This document shows, in pieces, positions 23,651 to 31,515 of a DNA stretch of 33,149 bases. The DNA is taken from contig JAFARZ010000425.1 in assembly GCA_019245115.1 (NCBI GenBank), forward strand, positions 1 through 33,149, in the 5' to 3' direction. The first letter of the stretch is position 1, and the number at the start of each line of letters is the position of its first letter. Under the pieces are notes generated by a model. It searched no databases. It saw nothing but the letters and a program-made list of their open reading frames with translations, and was not told where the DNA came from. Source of the stretch: Streptosporangiaceae bacterium (GTDB taxonomy: Bacteria; Actinomycetota; Actinomycetes; Streptosporangiales; Streptosporangiaceae). The translations under genes and the position numbers were made by a program.

Positions 23651-24472
23651 TCAGTCCGGGTGGGCGCGGACGGCTCGGGAGCGGGCGCGGGCCAGGTCCT
23701 TCTCGATGTTGCGCGCGGTGGCCAGGAGGGGCTGGAGAAGGTCTTCGACGATGCTGTCCAGGGTGCGGCGGCCAGCGTGGGTCGAGACGTTCACCGCCGC
23801 GATGACCCGGCCGTCGGCGTCGTGGATGGGGGCGGCGACCGAGCGCAGGCCTTCCTCGAGTTCCTGGTCGACCAGCGCCCAGCCCTGGGTCCGGATCCTC
23901 CGCAGTTCCCGGCGCAGGGCGGCCGGATTCGTGATCGTGTGCCCGGTGAGGCCGCGCAGGCTGGTGGAGCCGAGGTAGGTCTCCAGGCGGTCCTCGGGCT
24001 GGGCGGCCAGCAGGACGCGGCCCATCGAGGTGGCGTAGGCGGGGAACCGCGTGCCCACGCTGATCGTGACGGTCATGATCCGCTTGGTGGGCACGCGGGC
24101 GATGTAAACGACCTCGTCCCCGTCGAGTTCGGAGACCGACGAAGACTCGTGCACCTGCTCGACTAGCTGCTCCAGATGCGGCATCGCGACCTCAGGCAGC
24201 GTGAGGCTGGACAGGTACGCGTAACCGAGTTCCAGGACCTTCGGCCGCAGCGCGAACCGGCTGCCGTCGCTGCGCATGTAGCCAAGCTGCACCAGTGTGC
24301 GCAGGAACCGCCGGGCGGCGGCGCGGCTCAGCCCGGTGCGGGTGGCCACCTCGCTCAGCGTGAGCATCGGATGCTCCGTGTCGAAGGCGCGGATCACGGA
24401 AAGCCCTCGCTCGAGCGACTGCACGTAGTCCGCGTCGCGTGTCTGCTCCTCGCTCGGCAACTCGTCGCTCAC
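23651..24472 (-). CDS. IclR-family regulator (PobR/PcaR-type)
   Basis: A DNA-binding regulator of about 273 residues. The N-terminal winged HTH (LTLSEVATRTGLSRAAARRFLRTL, about 35-60) is followed by the IclR effector domain (GTRFPAYATSMGRVLLA; EGLRSVAAPIHDADGRVIAAVNVS). Relatives of this subtype control protocatechuate or 4-hydroxybenzoate genes. It is divergent from the 4-hydroxybenzoate hydroxylase gene, which it probably regulates (inference). The GTG at 24472 is chosen because AGGAGGGTC lies just before it; an ATG at 24523 would add 17 residues. The ribosome binding site can be hidden in a hairpin (24481-24496). Confidence 0.92.
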   Translation of the reverse strand: MSDELPSEEQTRDADYVQSLERGLSVIRAFDTEHPMLTLSEVATRTGLSRAAARRFLRTLVQLGYMRSDGSRFALRPKVLELGYAYLSSLTLPEVAMPHLEQLVEQVHESSSVSELDGDEVVYIARVPTKRIMTVTISVGTRFPAYATSMGRVLLAAQPEDRLETYLGSTSLRGLTGHTITNPAALRRELRRIRTQGWALVDQELEEGLRSVAAPIHDADGRVIAAVNVSTHAGRRTLDSIVEDLLQPLLATARNIEKDLARARSRAVRAHPD

Positions 24473-24480
24473 TGCCCGAC

Positions 24481-24496
24481 CCTCCTGGCAAGGAGG
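24481..24496 (-). promoter_or_regulatory. Hairpin covering the iclR ribosome binding site
   Basis: On the minus strand, CCTCCT and AGGAGG pair with a TGCC loop. The right arm is the Shine-Dalgarno sequence eight bases before the GTG start. Folding would hide it and could hold regulator synthesis low. Confidence 0.6.
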
Positions 24497-24539
24497 CCAC
24501 GCCTCACTGGTCGATGACATCATAGACCTGGCCTCCCTC

Positions 24540-24569
24540 GTTCGCTTTATGAACTATCGTTCGGTTCAC
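24540..24569. promoter_or_regulatory. Candidate IclR operator between regulator and hydroxylase
   Basis: GTTC (24540-24543), GAAC (24551-24554) and GTTC (24559-24562) make two overlapping inverted repeats, spaced 7 and 4 bases, in the divergent promoter region. A further GGTTCAC follows. Three-part repeats of this sort are known for PcaU/PobR-type regulators. Confidence 0.5.
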
Positions 24570-24600
24570 GGACCCATATGGAGGGGGGCGCGCTGACCCG

Positions 24601-25803
24601 ATGGCTGATCGCACCAGGACCCAGGTAGGCATCGTCGGCGCCGGGCCGGCCGGTCTGCTGCTCTCCCATCTGCTCGCGCTGCGCGGCGTCGACTCGGTAG
24701 TGGTCGAGAACCGCAGCCGGGCGTACTGTGAGGCGCGACAGCGGGCCGGGCTCCTGGAGGCGGGGACGGTCGAGTTGCTGCGCACGGTCGGTCTCGGACA
24801 GCGGCTGGACGCCGAAGGTCTTGAGCACGGCGGCATCTACCTCCAGTTCGCGGGGGAGCGGCATCACATCGACTTCCGTGAGCTGACCGGCGGCCGGTGG
24901 GTGACGATCTACGCTCAGACCGAGATCGTCAAGGACGTGATCCAGGCTCGGCTCGCGGCCGGAGCACAGATCGAGTTCGAGGTCTCGCAGACCGAGGTGG
25001 ACGACCTGGACAGCGACAGCCCGGTCCTGCGCTACACGGACTCGGCCGGAATCCAGCATGAGATCGTCTGCGAGGCGATCGCGGGTTGTGACGGTTTTCA
25101 CGGCATATGCCGCGATGCGATGCCGGCCGGCCTGCTCACCACCGTCGAACGCGGCTATCCGTACTCGTGGCTGGGCATCCTGGCCACGGTCCCGCCGTCA
25201 ACCGACGAACTCATCTACTCCCGGCACGAGGACGGGTTCGCGCTGCACACCATGCGGACCCCGCAGGTGAGCCGGCTTTACCTGCAGGTGCCGCCCGATG
25301 AGGACATCGCGCGCTGGCCCGACGACCGGATCTGGGGTGAGCTCCAGCACCGGCTGGGCCTGCCCGGCTGGGACCTCAAGGAGGGCCCCATCACCGAGAA
25401 GGCGATCACGCCGATGCGCAGCTTCGTGGCTTCGCCTATGCGCTTCCGGCGGCTGTTCCTCGCCGGCGACGCCGCCCACATCGTCCCGCCGACCGGGGCC
25501 AAGGGCCTCAACCTGGCCATCGCCGATGTGACCGTGCTGGCGCGCGCCCTGATCAGCCTGGTACGCGATGGTGATCCGGCACTGGCCGACGCCTACTCCG
25601 ACACCTGCCTGGACCGCGTCTGGCGCGCCACGCACTTCTCCTGGTGGATGACGTCAATGCTGCACATCGACCCGCACCACGACCCCTTCGACGCGGCGTT
25701 GCAGCTGTCTCAGCTCAGGTACGTGACCACTTCCAGGGCCGCCGCCACCACCCTGGCCGAGAACTACAGCGGGTATCTATCCGCCGTCTGGTTAGCGGGT
25801 TAG
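24601..25803 (+). CDS. pobA: 4-hydroxybenzoate 3-monooxygenase
   Basis: A FAD enzyme that hydroxylates 4-hydroxybenzoate to protocatechuate. The 400-residue protein has the FAD motif GIVGAGPAGLLLSHLL, RQRAGLLEAGTVELL, the DG motif CDGFHG and the GD motif LFLAGDAAHIVPPTGAKGLN. Counterparts of the substrate-contact residues of Pseudomonas PobA can be seen: Y206, R219, R225 and Y227 in the YSRHEDGFALHTMR...SRLY region; the Ser next to that Arg is Thr217. A GGAGGGGGG stretch lies 12 bases before the ATG. The stop overlaps the convergent hypothetical gene by four bases. No ring-cleavage genes are in the window. Confidence 0.95.
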   Translation: MADRTRTQVGIVGAGPAGLLLSHLLALRGVDSVVVENRSRAYCEARQRAGLLEAGTVELLRTVGLGQRLDAEGLEHGGIYLQFAGERHHIDFRELTGGRWVTIYAQTEIVKDVIQARLAAGAQIEFEVSQTEVDDLDSDSPVLRYTDSAGIQHEIVCEAIAGCDGFHGICRDAMPAGLLTTVERGYPYSWLGILATVPPSTDELIYSRHEDGFALHTMRTPQVSRLYLQVPPDEDIARWPDDRIWGELQHRLGLPGWDLKEGPITEKAITPMRSFVASPMRFRRLFLAGDAAHIVPPTGAKGLNLAIADVTVLARALISLVRDGDPALADAYSDTCLDRVWRATHFSWWMTSMLHIDPHHDPFDAALQLSQLRYVTTSRAAATTLAENYSGYLSAVWLAG

Positions 25804-27116
25804 CAGACGTCGAGGTGGTGGCGGGGGCGGAGGGCGCGGGCCAGCAGCGCGGAGAGTGCCGCGGCGACTCCGGTCTCGCTGAGGGACAGCCGGTTGCCAG
25901 GCTCGGAGCCGAGCAGCTGCAGGGCCCACAGCCGGTGCCTGAGGTTGTACAGCTCGGTGCGGATCGCGCTGGACAGTGCTGCCTGCGGGGCATCACCCTG
26001 CCAGCCCTCTACGGAGTGCATGCCGGTCAGCGCGACCGTCAGGCTCTCATAGCTCGCGGGCCCGCTGACCAGGATCGTCAGCAGCGCCGCCTCGCGTACC
26101 GCGACCGAGAAGTCGGGCCGCGGGCCGTCATCCGGCCCGATCAGCGCCGCGGTGCCGATGTGCCACCTGGCCGCGGGGTCGGCGGCCATCAGCTTCCCAG
26201 CCCGGGTGAGCACCAGGTTGGTCCGGCTGCGCCGCATGGCGCTCATCTCGTTCTGTGCCATCCGGCGCAACGTGTGGAGGGGGAACACGTCGAGTTCGGT
26301 GCGCAGCGCTCCGGTGAGCTGGTTCCGCCAGCCGAACGTGTCGACCGCCTCGGTGACAAGCGCCGGGGCGATGTAGTGGCGGGCGGTGAGCCGGAGGCCT
26401 TCGGCGGCCCGGTCGAGCAGCCAGCTCAGCGTGGGAAGGGGATCGAGCGGCATCGCGGGGGGTTCCAGCAGGCGCGGGATCAGGGCTCGGGCCAGCCGGG
26501 AGCGCTCGCTGGACCGGCCGCGCGCCCAGGCGTCGATGCGCTCAGCACTGATCTTGCTCAGCCACGTGTCGTTGCCATCCGATGGCTGCCCGGTGAGCCA
26601 CCGGTTGACCAGGTCGATCCGCTTGGTCCGCCAGCCGCGGCTGCCGACGCTCAGTTCCCCGGCGGCGAAGGCGAGTTCCAGCGCGGCCGCGCACGCGTCA
26701 TAGGCGGCACGTTCCTGAGGACCCATGACCGAGCCCCAGGCCAGCAGCTCGGTATCGGGCGGCGCGGCGTTGGAGGCATCCACTGCCTCCGCGTACGCGG
26801 CTATGCCTTCTTCGTGACCATCCGCGTACGATGTGATGATCTTCTCGGTCCCGGCCGAGGCGCATACCCGCGCGTAGCGTTCCATGCCGGCCAGCATCAG
26901 CACCCGGCCGAGCGCGCGGGCCACGCCGACCTGGGCGTCCGTCGTCATCGGCCATTTCACCGGCAGCGCGTACCACAGGAACTCCTGCAGCCTCAGCAGT
27001 GAGATCGCACCGAGACCATCATCACCAGTCAGCCAGGCCAGGGCGGCTCTCGCGTCGCCGGCCGCGTCTGGATCCTCGCGGGCCAGCGTCGCCAGCGCCT
27101 GGGTCTGCGTCATCAT
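25800..27116 (-). CDS. Uncharacterised actinobacterial protein
   Basis: A protein of about 438 residues that I do not recognise. It is mostly helical, with no signal peptide, membrane segment or catalytic motif that I can identify. RRSRTNLVLTRAGKLMAADPAARWHIG in the second half resembles the wing region of winged-helix folds. The remainder (SWLLDRAAEGLRLTARHYIAPALV; WALQLLGSEPGNRLSLSETG near the C terminus) suggests repeated wHTH-like units. The ATG at 27116 is chosen over ATG 27194, since the longer form would begin one base from the divergent methyltransferase start and leave no promoter space. The stop shares TTAG with the pobA stop. Codon use is like its neighbours. Confidence 0.7.
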   Translation of the reverse strand: MMTQTQALATLAREDPDAAGDARAALAWLTGDDGLGAISLLRLQEFLWYALPVKWPMTTDAQVGVARALGRVLMLAGMERYARVCASAGTEKIITSYADGHEEGIAAYAEAVDASNAAPPDTELLAWGSVMGPQERAAYDACAAALELAFAAGELSVGSRGWRTKRIDLVNRWLTGQPSDGNDTWLSKISAERIDAWARGRSSERSRLARALIPRLLEPPAMPLDPLPTLSWLLDRAAEGLRLTARHYIAPALVTEAVDTFGWRNQLTGALRTELDVFPLHTLRRMAQNEMSAMRRSRTNLVLTRAGKLMAADPAARWHIGTAALIGPDDGPRPDFSVAVREAALLTILVSGPASYESLTVALTGMHSVEGWQGDAPQAALSSAIRTELYNLRHRLWALQLLGSEPGNRLSLSETGVAAALSALLARALRPRHHLDVC

Positions 27117-27194
27117 GGCGACAGTCTGCCGCAGCCCGGTGCAAGAGGCTAGTGCACGTGCGCCGGAATCTGACCGGCCGGCCATGATGGTCAT

Positions 27195-28022
27195 GTGGCC
27201 GGAATCTACGATGAGCCCGAGTTCTATGCTGCTGCCTGCGCCTATCGTGACGTGTCAGCCGACACGAAAGCTTTGTTGCGTTGGTGGCAGCGACATCGGG
27301 GCGATGGGTATCCGAGCACGCCACGCTCGGTTCTGGAACTTGCCGCGGGTCCGGCCGAGCACGCCAGGGATCTTGCCCGCCAGGGAGCGGCGGCGACAGC
27401 CCTCGACATCAGTCCGGCGATGTGCGCATTTGCCCGGGACCAAGCGGCGCAGGCGGGAGATCCGCTGACCGTGGTACAGGCCGACATGCGGAACTTCAGC
27501 GTCGGCGAGGCCTCCCAGCCACGGCAGTTCGATCTGGCGATCGTGATGCTGAACTCACTGTGTCACCTGCTGACACTTGATGATCTGACGGCCAATCTGG
27601 CCTCGGTGGCCCGGCATCTCCCAGACGGCGGTCTTTACATCCTGGAGCTGGCTCATCCGGCTGATTGCCTGTCCCACGCGCCCCGGACGAGCAGCGACTG
27701 GGTCACCGAACTCGACAGCGGGTCCGTAACCGTCCACTGGGGCGGCCAGCGCGACGCCATCGACCCGGTCACGCAGATAACCTCCGAACACGTCAGCGTC
27801 ACCTACCGTAAGGCGGACGGCTCAGTGCGTACCGTCACCGACGTGGTGCCGAACCGGTTCTGGACCGCTACCGAGCTCGATGCCGCGATCCGGCTCGCCG
27901 GCGGCTTCGACATCGTCGCCCGCTACGGTGACTTCGACGATGTCTCCCTCGACGCGCCCAGCGCCTGGCGCATGATCCTGGTGCTCAGGAGGTCGGCCGC
28001 GCCGCCCCGTGACGGCGATTAG
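27195..28022 (+). CDS. SAM-dependent methyltransferase (class I)
   Basis: A 275-residue class I methyltransferase. Motif I is VLELAAGPAEHARDLA (about 46-61), the acidic motif II ATALDISPAM, motif III VVQADMRNF, and the post-III strand FDLAIVMLNSLCHL. A C-terminal beta-rich section (VTVHWGGQRDAIDPVTQ to VPNRFWTATELDAAIRLAGGF) resembles small-molecule methyltransferases. The substrate is unknown. GTG 27195 is the only plausible start; no ribosome binding site precedes it, so a leaderless message is possible. The last 200 bases overlap the convergent exporter gene. Confidence 0.88.
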   Translation: MAGIYDEPEFYAAACAYRDVSADTKALLRWWQRHRGDGYPSTPRSVLELAAGPAEHARDLARQGAAATALDISPAMCAFARDQAAQAGDPLTVVQADMRNFSVGEASQPRQFDLAIVMLNSLCHLLTLDDLTANLASVARHLPDGGLYILELAHPADCLSHAPRTSSDWVTELDSGSVTVHWGGQRDAIDPVTQITSEHVSVTYRKADGSVRTVTDVVPNRFWTATELDAAIRLAGGFDIVARYGDFDDVSLDAPSAWRMILVLRRSAAPPRDGD

Positions 28023-28925
28023 CACGCCGGTCATCATCAGCGCCACCCCGGCCAGCTGGCTCGCGGACGGGCGCTCCGACAGGGCCAGATAGCCGAGCAG
28101 CACCGATCCGGCGGGTTGTACCAGCAGCACGGCGCCGATCATCCAGGCGGGCAGCCGGGGCATCGAGGTGGTTATCAGCAGCCAGCCGATCACCTGCGAC
28201 GTCACGGCGAGCAGCGCCAGCCAGCCCAGTGCTGGCCAGTTCAGTGTTGGCCAGTTCAGTGTTGGCCAGTTGTGGGCCGGCCAGGCCGGTCCCAGCCGGA
28301 AGTCGCCCACGGTCAGCCCCAGCACCACCGACGCGGCGGCCGCCCCCAGCGTGGCCTGGGTCAGGGTTTCCAGCGGGGACGGCTTGTTACCAATAGAGGT
28401 GGCCTGCCGCAGCGTGAAGATGTAGATCGCGTAGAGGACGGCCACCCCGGCCCCCTCGGCGACGCCGAGGGCGGGATCGGCGCCGTAGGCACGCGATCCG
28501 GTCAAGCCCCCGACCAGGGCGAGGCCGGCCAGCATGGCGGGGGAGGCGAGCACCAGCGACCGGCGCGGACGTTCGCCGGCCACCAGCCAGGCCAGCAAGG
28601 ACACGATGAGCACCTGAAGGCTTGGCACTACGGTGCCGAGCCCGGCGCCGATCGCGGAGATCGAGTGGCTCCACAAGATGAGGTCCGCGGCGAGGAACAC
28701 CCCGGACAGCCGGGCCAGCCACCGGCTGCGGCCAGCCAGCGGCCGGGCGCCGCGCCGGCGCTCCAGAAGGATCAGCAGGCCGAGCACAGGCAGCGCGAAT
28801 ACGCAGCGGCCGAGCGCGGCCACGCTGGCCGACGTGTCCGCCAGCTGCATCACCACCGCTGAGCTGGAGATACAGGCCGACCCGGCCACGGCGAACGCCA
28901 GCGGCCGTCCGCCGTCGTCCGGCAT
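27822..28925 (-). CDS. EamA-family (DMT superfamily) exporter
   Basis: A membrane transporter with two EamA repeats and about ten helices; relatives export amino acids or other metabolites. AGSACISSSAVVMQLADTS opens the first repeat and VLLVQPAGSVLLGYLALSE lies in the second. Between them is a WPTLN pentapeptide repeat coded by a 15-base tandem repeat. The natural EamA end is near VALMMTGVLIAVTGRRG, about residue 300. The last 65 or so residues are coded opposite the methyltransferase gene, are hydrophilic and look like a run-on tail. The ATG at 28925 follows AGGAGG with six bases between; the TTG before it is too close. Confidence 0.88.
   Translation of the reverse strand: MPDDGGRPLAFAVAGSACISSSAVVMQLADTSASVAALGRCVFALPVLGLLILLERRRGARPLAGRSRWLARLSGVFLAADLILWSHSISAIGAGLGTVVPSLQVLIVSLLAWLVAGERPRRSLVLASPAMLAGLALVGGLTGSRAYGADPALGVAEGAGVAVLYAIYIFTLRQATSIGNKPSPLETLTQATLGAAAASVVLGLTVGDFRLGPAWPAHNWPTLNWPTLNWPALGWLALLAVTSQVIGWLLITTSMPRLPAWMIGAVLLVQPAGSVLLGYLALSERPSASQLAGVALMMTGVLIAVTGRRGRPPEHQDHAPGAGRVEGDIVEVTVAGDDVEAAGEPDRGIELGSGPEPVRHHVGDGTH
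28224..28276 (-). repeat. In-frame 15-bp repeat in the EamA gene
   Basis: Three near-identical units (GTTGGCCAGTTCAGT on the plus strand) encode WPTLN-like blocks in the loop before a transmembrane helix. The unit length keeps the frame. Confidence 0.85.
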
Positions 28926-29021
28926 CAACGGCCTCCTGTCATGAGTAAAACCGCGTTATGCTTATGACCCTAGCTGGGAGTTCGGTGAGCCTGGACGGGT
29001 GGCCGCTGTGACTTCCGGGCC

Positions 29022-29096
29022 AGCGGCACCGATGGCACCATCAGGCACGCTCTAATAGCGTTACTGATCGGTTTGAGCGGCACCGATGGCACCATC
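29022..29096. repeat. 21-bp direct repeat pair between exporter and regulator genes
   Basis: AGCGGCACCGATGGCACCAT plus C occurs at 29022-29042 and 29076-29096, 54 bases apart. Each contains two GGCACC half-sites. It lies upstream of the exporter start and just after the RHH-HTH-RHH gene, so it may be an operator for that protein (inference). Confidence 0.7.
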
Positions 29097-29106
29097 GGCA
29101 TGCTGC

Positions 29107-29778
29107 TCACTCTGGCGGAGCCGCACCCAGACCCGCGGGCCTCTCGGGCCGGTCGGGCATGCCGTGCCGGAGGTAGCGGTCCAGGATCGTCTCGACCACC
29201 TGGCTGAGCGAGTGGCCTTCGCGCGCCGCCGCCCGATGTGCCGCCGCGCGGAGCGCATGGTCGATCTTGATCGTCAGGTGCGGCCGCAGGCTGCCCTTGC
29301 TGCCCTGGCGGCGGCGCGGAAACGGCGGCGGCGGCGCGCAATCCGCCGCGCGGTCACGGAGTTCGGCAGGTACCCGCCGCCTGATCCTGGCCTGCACCGC
29401 CTGCCGGCTGACGCCGAGCGCTTCGGCGAGCGCCGGCAGCGGCCACCCGTCCGCGTGCAGCGCGGCCAGGGTCGCCGACAGCGCGCCGCTGCGCCCGGAC
29501 ACGCGCAGTTCTCGCAAGCGCCCCGCCGTGGCGGCCGGCAGTACCGGCCGTTGCGGGTCAGCCGGCCGTGGCGGATCAGCCGGGTCCGGGCTGGTGACCA
29601 CCGTCGCGTCCCGTGGCGCGTGGGGAGGCTGTACGTACTGGCGCAGCCCGCTGGTGATGACCTCGGACATCGTCCGGCCATCGGCGGCGAGGCGCGTCTT
29701 CAGCCGCTGCCGCTGGTCGACGTCGAGCCGGAAGGTCAGCAGCAACGCCCGGCTCTTGGTGGCGGAGCCGCCGCTCAT
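29107..29778 (-). CDS. RHH-HTH-RHH DNA-binding protein coupled to glpD
   Basis: A 223-residue protein with three possible DNA-binding units. Residues 11-49 (ALLLTFRLDVDQRQRLKTRL... MSEVITSGLRQYV) look like a ribbon-helix-helix. Residues 105-137 (LAALHADGWPLPALAEALGV then SRQAVQARIRRR) look like a helix-turn-helix. Residues 164-206 (LRPHLTIKIDHALRAAAHRA... SLSQVVETILDRYL) look like a second ribbon-helix-helix. Pro-rich linkers join them. The ATG overlaps the glpD stop (ATGA), so it is made with glycerol-3-phosphate dehydrogenase. I do not recognise a characterised family with this order. Control of glycerol genes or of the nearby exporter is possible but unproven. Confidence 0.7.
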   Translation of the reverse strand: MSGGSATKSRALLLTFRLDVDQRQRLKTRLAADGRTMSEVITSGLRQYVQPPHAPRDATVVTSPDPADPPRPADPQRPVLPAATAGRLRELRVSGRSGALSATLAALHADGWPLPALAEALGVSRQAVQARIRRRVPAELRDRAADCAPPPPFPRRRQGSKGSLRPHLTIKIDHALRAAAHRAAAREGHSLSQVVETILDRYLRHGMPDRPERPAGLGAAPPE

Positions 29779-31433
29779 CCCGTCGCGGCGGCGGCGCGAC
29801 TGCCGTTGCCGAGAACCGCGTGCTCGGCGGCCACGAAATCCAGATAGCGGGCGATCTCGGCGGCGCGATTGCGCCGGCTCCAGCCCAGCAGCTTGCCCAT
29901 GATCGCGGCGACGTCGGCGACAACGTCGGCGCCCGAATCAGCCGACTCCATGAACAGCCGGATCCGCCGGAGCAGGACGTCGTCGACATGAAGCGCGCAT
30001 TCGTGCGTGACCGCGTACGCGACCTCGGCCCGCAGGTACGGACGCCCGTCGGCCAGCGCACGGCCCAGCGAAGGGTCATCGCGAACGAGGTCCAGCACGT
30101 CGGCGGCGAGCGAGCCATACCGGCCGATCAGGTGCTCGACCGTAGCCCGCGACACGCCGTAGTCCTCCGCGAGCCGGCCCGCCGCGGCCTTGACGGCGGC
30201 GAGGCCGTCCGCGCCGAGCAGCGGCATCCGGTCGGTGACCGATTCGGGGCCATCGACCACGGCGTCGACGACGTCGCGGGCCATCAGCCGGTAGGTGGTG
30301 AACTTGCCGCCCGCGATGCTGGCCAGGCCGGGGACCGGGACGTCGACCACGTGCTCACGGGACAGCTTGGTCGTCGGCTTCTCGGAGGCGGCCGCCACGA
30401 GCGGCCGCAGGCCGGCGTAGACGGCGATCACATCCGACCGCGCCAGCCGCCGGGCCAGCACCCGGTTGGCGCAGGCGAGGATGTAGTCGATGTCCGCGTC
30501 ATCGGGAGCGGGCTCGGCGCGATCGCCGGACCAATCGGTGTCCGTGGTGCCGACGATCCACCGGTCGCCCCACGGGATGAAGAACAGCACGCTCTTCTCG
30601 GTCTTCAAGATCATGCCGGAGTCGGCCCGGATCGCCTCCCGCGGCACCACGATGTGCACGCCCTTGGACATGCGCACCTGGTAACCGGCGGGCACCCCCG
30701 CCAGCTCGTACACCTGGTCCGTCCACACCCCCGCGCAGACGACAACCCGGGAAGCCGACACCGAGATCTCGCGCCCGGTTTCGGAGTCGCGCACCCGCGC
30801 GCCCGTCACTCCCGAGTCCGAACGCGACACCGAGACGGCGCTGACCCGGGTGGCGATGACCGCGCCGTGCGCGGCGGCGGTGCGGGCGACGGTGAGCGTG
30901 TACCTGGCGTCGTCGACCTGTGCGTCGTAGTACCGCATGGCGCCGGCCAGCCGGTCAGGCGACAGCGCCGGAGCGACCTTGAGCGCGCTCTTGGCGGTCA
31001 GGTGCCGGTGGAACGGAACCGGCCGCTTGGTGCCCTCCATCGCGTCGTACAAGACCAGTCCCGCCCCTACGTATGGGCGCTCCACAACCTTTTTATAAAG
31101 CGGATAAAGGAACGACACTGGTTTCACGAGATGGGGAGCGAGCTTCGACACGAGCAGGTCCCGTTCCCGGAGTGCTTCGTACACCAGCTTGAAATCGAAC
31201 TGCTCCAGATAACGCAGCCCGCCGTGAATGAGCTTGCTTGATCGGCTCGACGTTCCCGACGCGAGATCACGGGCCTCGACCAGGGCGACCCGCAGGCCAC
31301 GCGACGCGGCGTCCAGGGCGGCCCCAGCCCCGGTGATGCCGCCGCCGATGACGAGCAGGTCGAAACGTTGCGTGGCCAGCCGCTCTAGCGTGGTGCCGCG
31401 CGAGCGGGCATCCAGGACGGCGTTAGTCGGCAT
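29775..31433 (-). CDS. glpD: Glycerol-3-phosphate dehydrogenase
   Basis: A membrane-associated flavoenzyme that oxidises glycerol-3-phosphate to dihydroxyacetone phosphate and passes electrons to quinone. The 552-residue protein has the FAD motif LLVIGGGITGAGAALDAASR, LASGTSSRSSKLIHGGLRYL, a central WIVGTTDTDWSGD and the C-terminal DAO-type domain. The ATG at 31433 has GGGGGAAG just upstream. It is divergent from glpK with 82 bases between, the usual pairing for glycerol use. Its stop overlaps the start of the RHH-HTH-RHH gene. Confidence 0.96.
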   Translation of the reverse strand: MPTNAVLDARSRGTTLERLATQRFDLLVIGGGITGAGAALDAASRGLRVALVEARDLASGTSSRSSKLIHGGLRYLEQFDFKLVYEALRERDLLVSKLAPHLVKPVSFLYPLYKKVVERPYVGAGLVLYDAMEGTKRPVPFHRHLTAKSALKVAPALSPDRLAGAMRYYDAQVDDARYTLTVARTAAAHGAVIATRVSAVSVSRSDSGVTGARVRDSETGREISVSASRVVVCAGVWTDQVYELAGVPAGYQVRMSKGVHIVVPREAIRADSGMILKTEKSVLFFIPWGDRWIVGTTDTDWSGDRAEPAPDDADIDYILACANRVLARRLARSDVIAVYAGLRPLVAAASEKPTTKLSREHVVDVPVPGLASIAGGKFTTYRLMARDVVDAVVDGPESVTDRMPLLGADGLAAVKAAAGRLAEDYGVSRATVEHLIGRYGSLAADVLDLVRDDPSLGRALADGRPYLRAEVAYAVTHECALHVDDVLLRRIRLFMESADSGADVVADVAAIMGKLLGWSRRNRAAEIARYLDFVAAEHAVLGNGSRAAAATG

Positions 31434-31515
31434 CAGCTTCCCCCATAGGGTGGCACACAGTCGTTCTTAGTATGTACGTCGTCAATCTTAAGCGGGAGAT
31501 ACCGGAGGCTTACAG
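31434..31515. promoter_or_regulatory. Divergent glpD/glpK promoter region
   Basis: This short AT-richer gap must hold both promoters. GGAGG about seven bases before the glpK ATG and GGGGGAAG before glpD are clear ribosome binding sites. I see no strong operator repeat. Confidence 0.5.
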
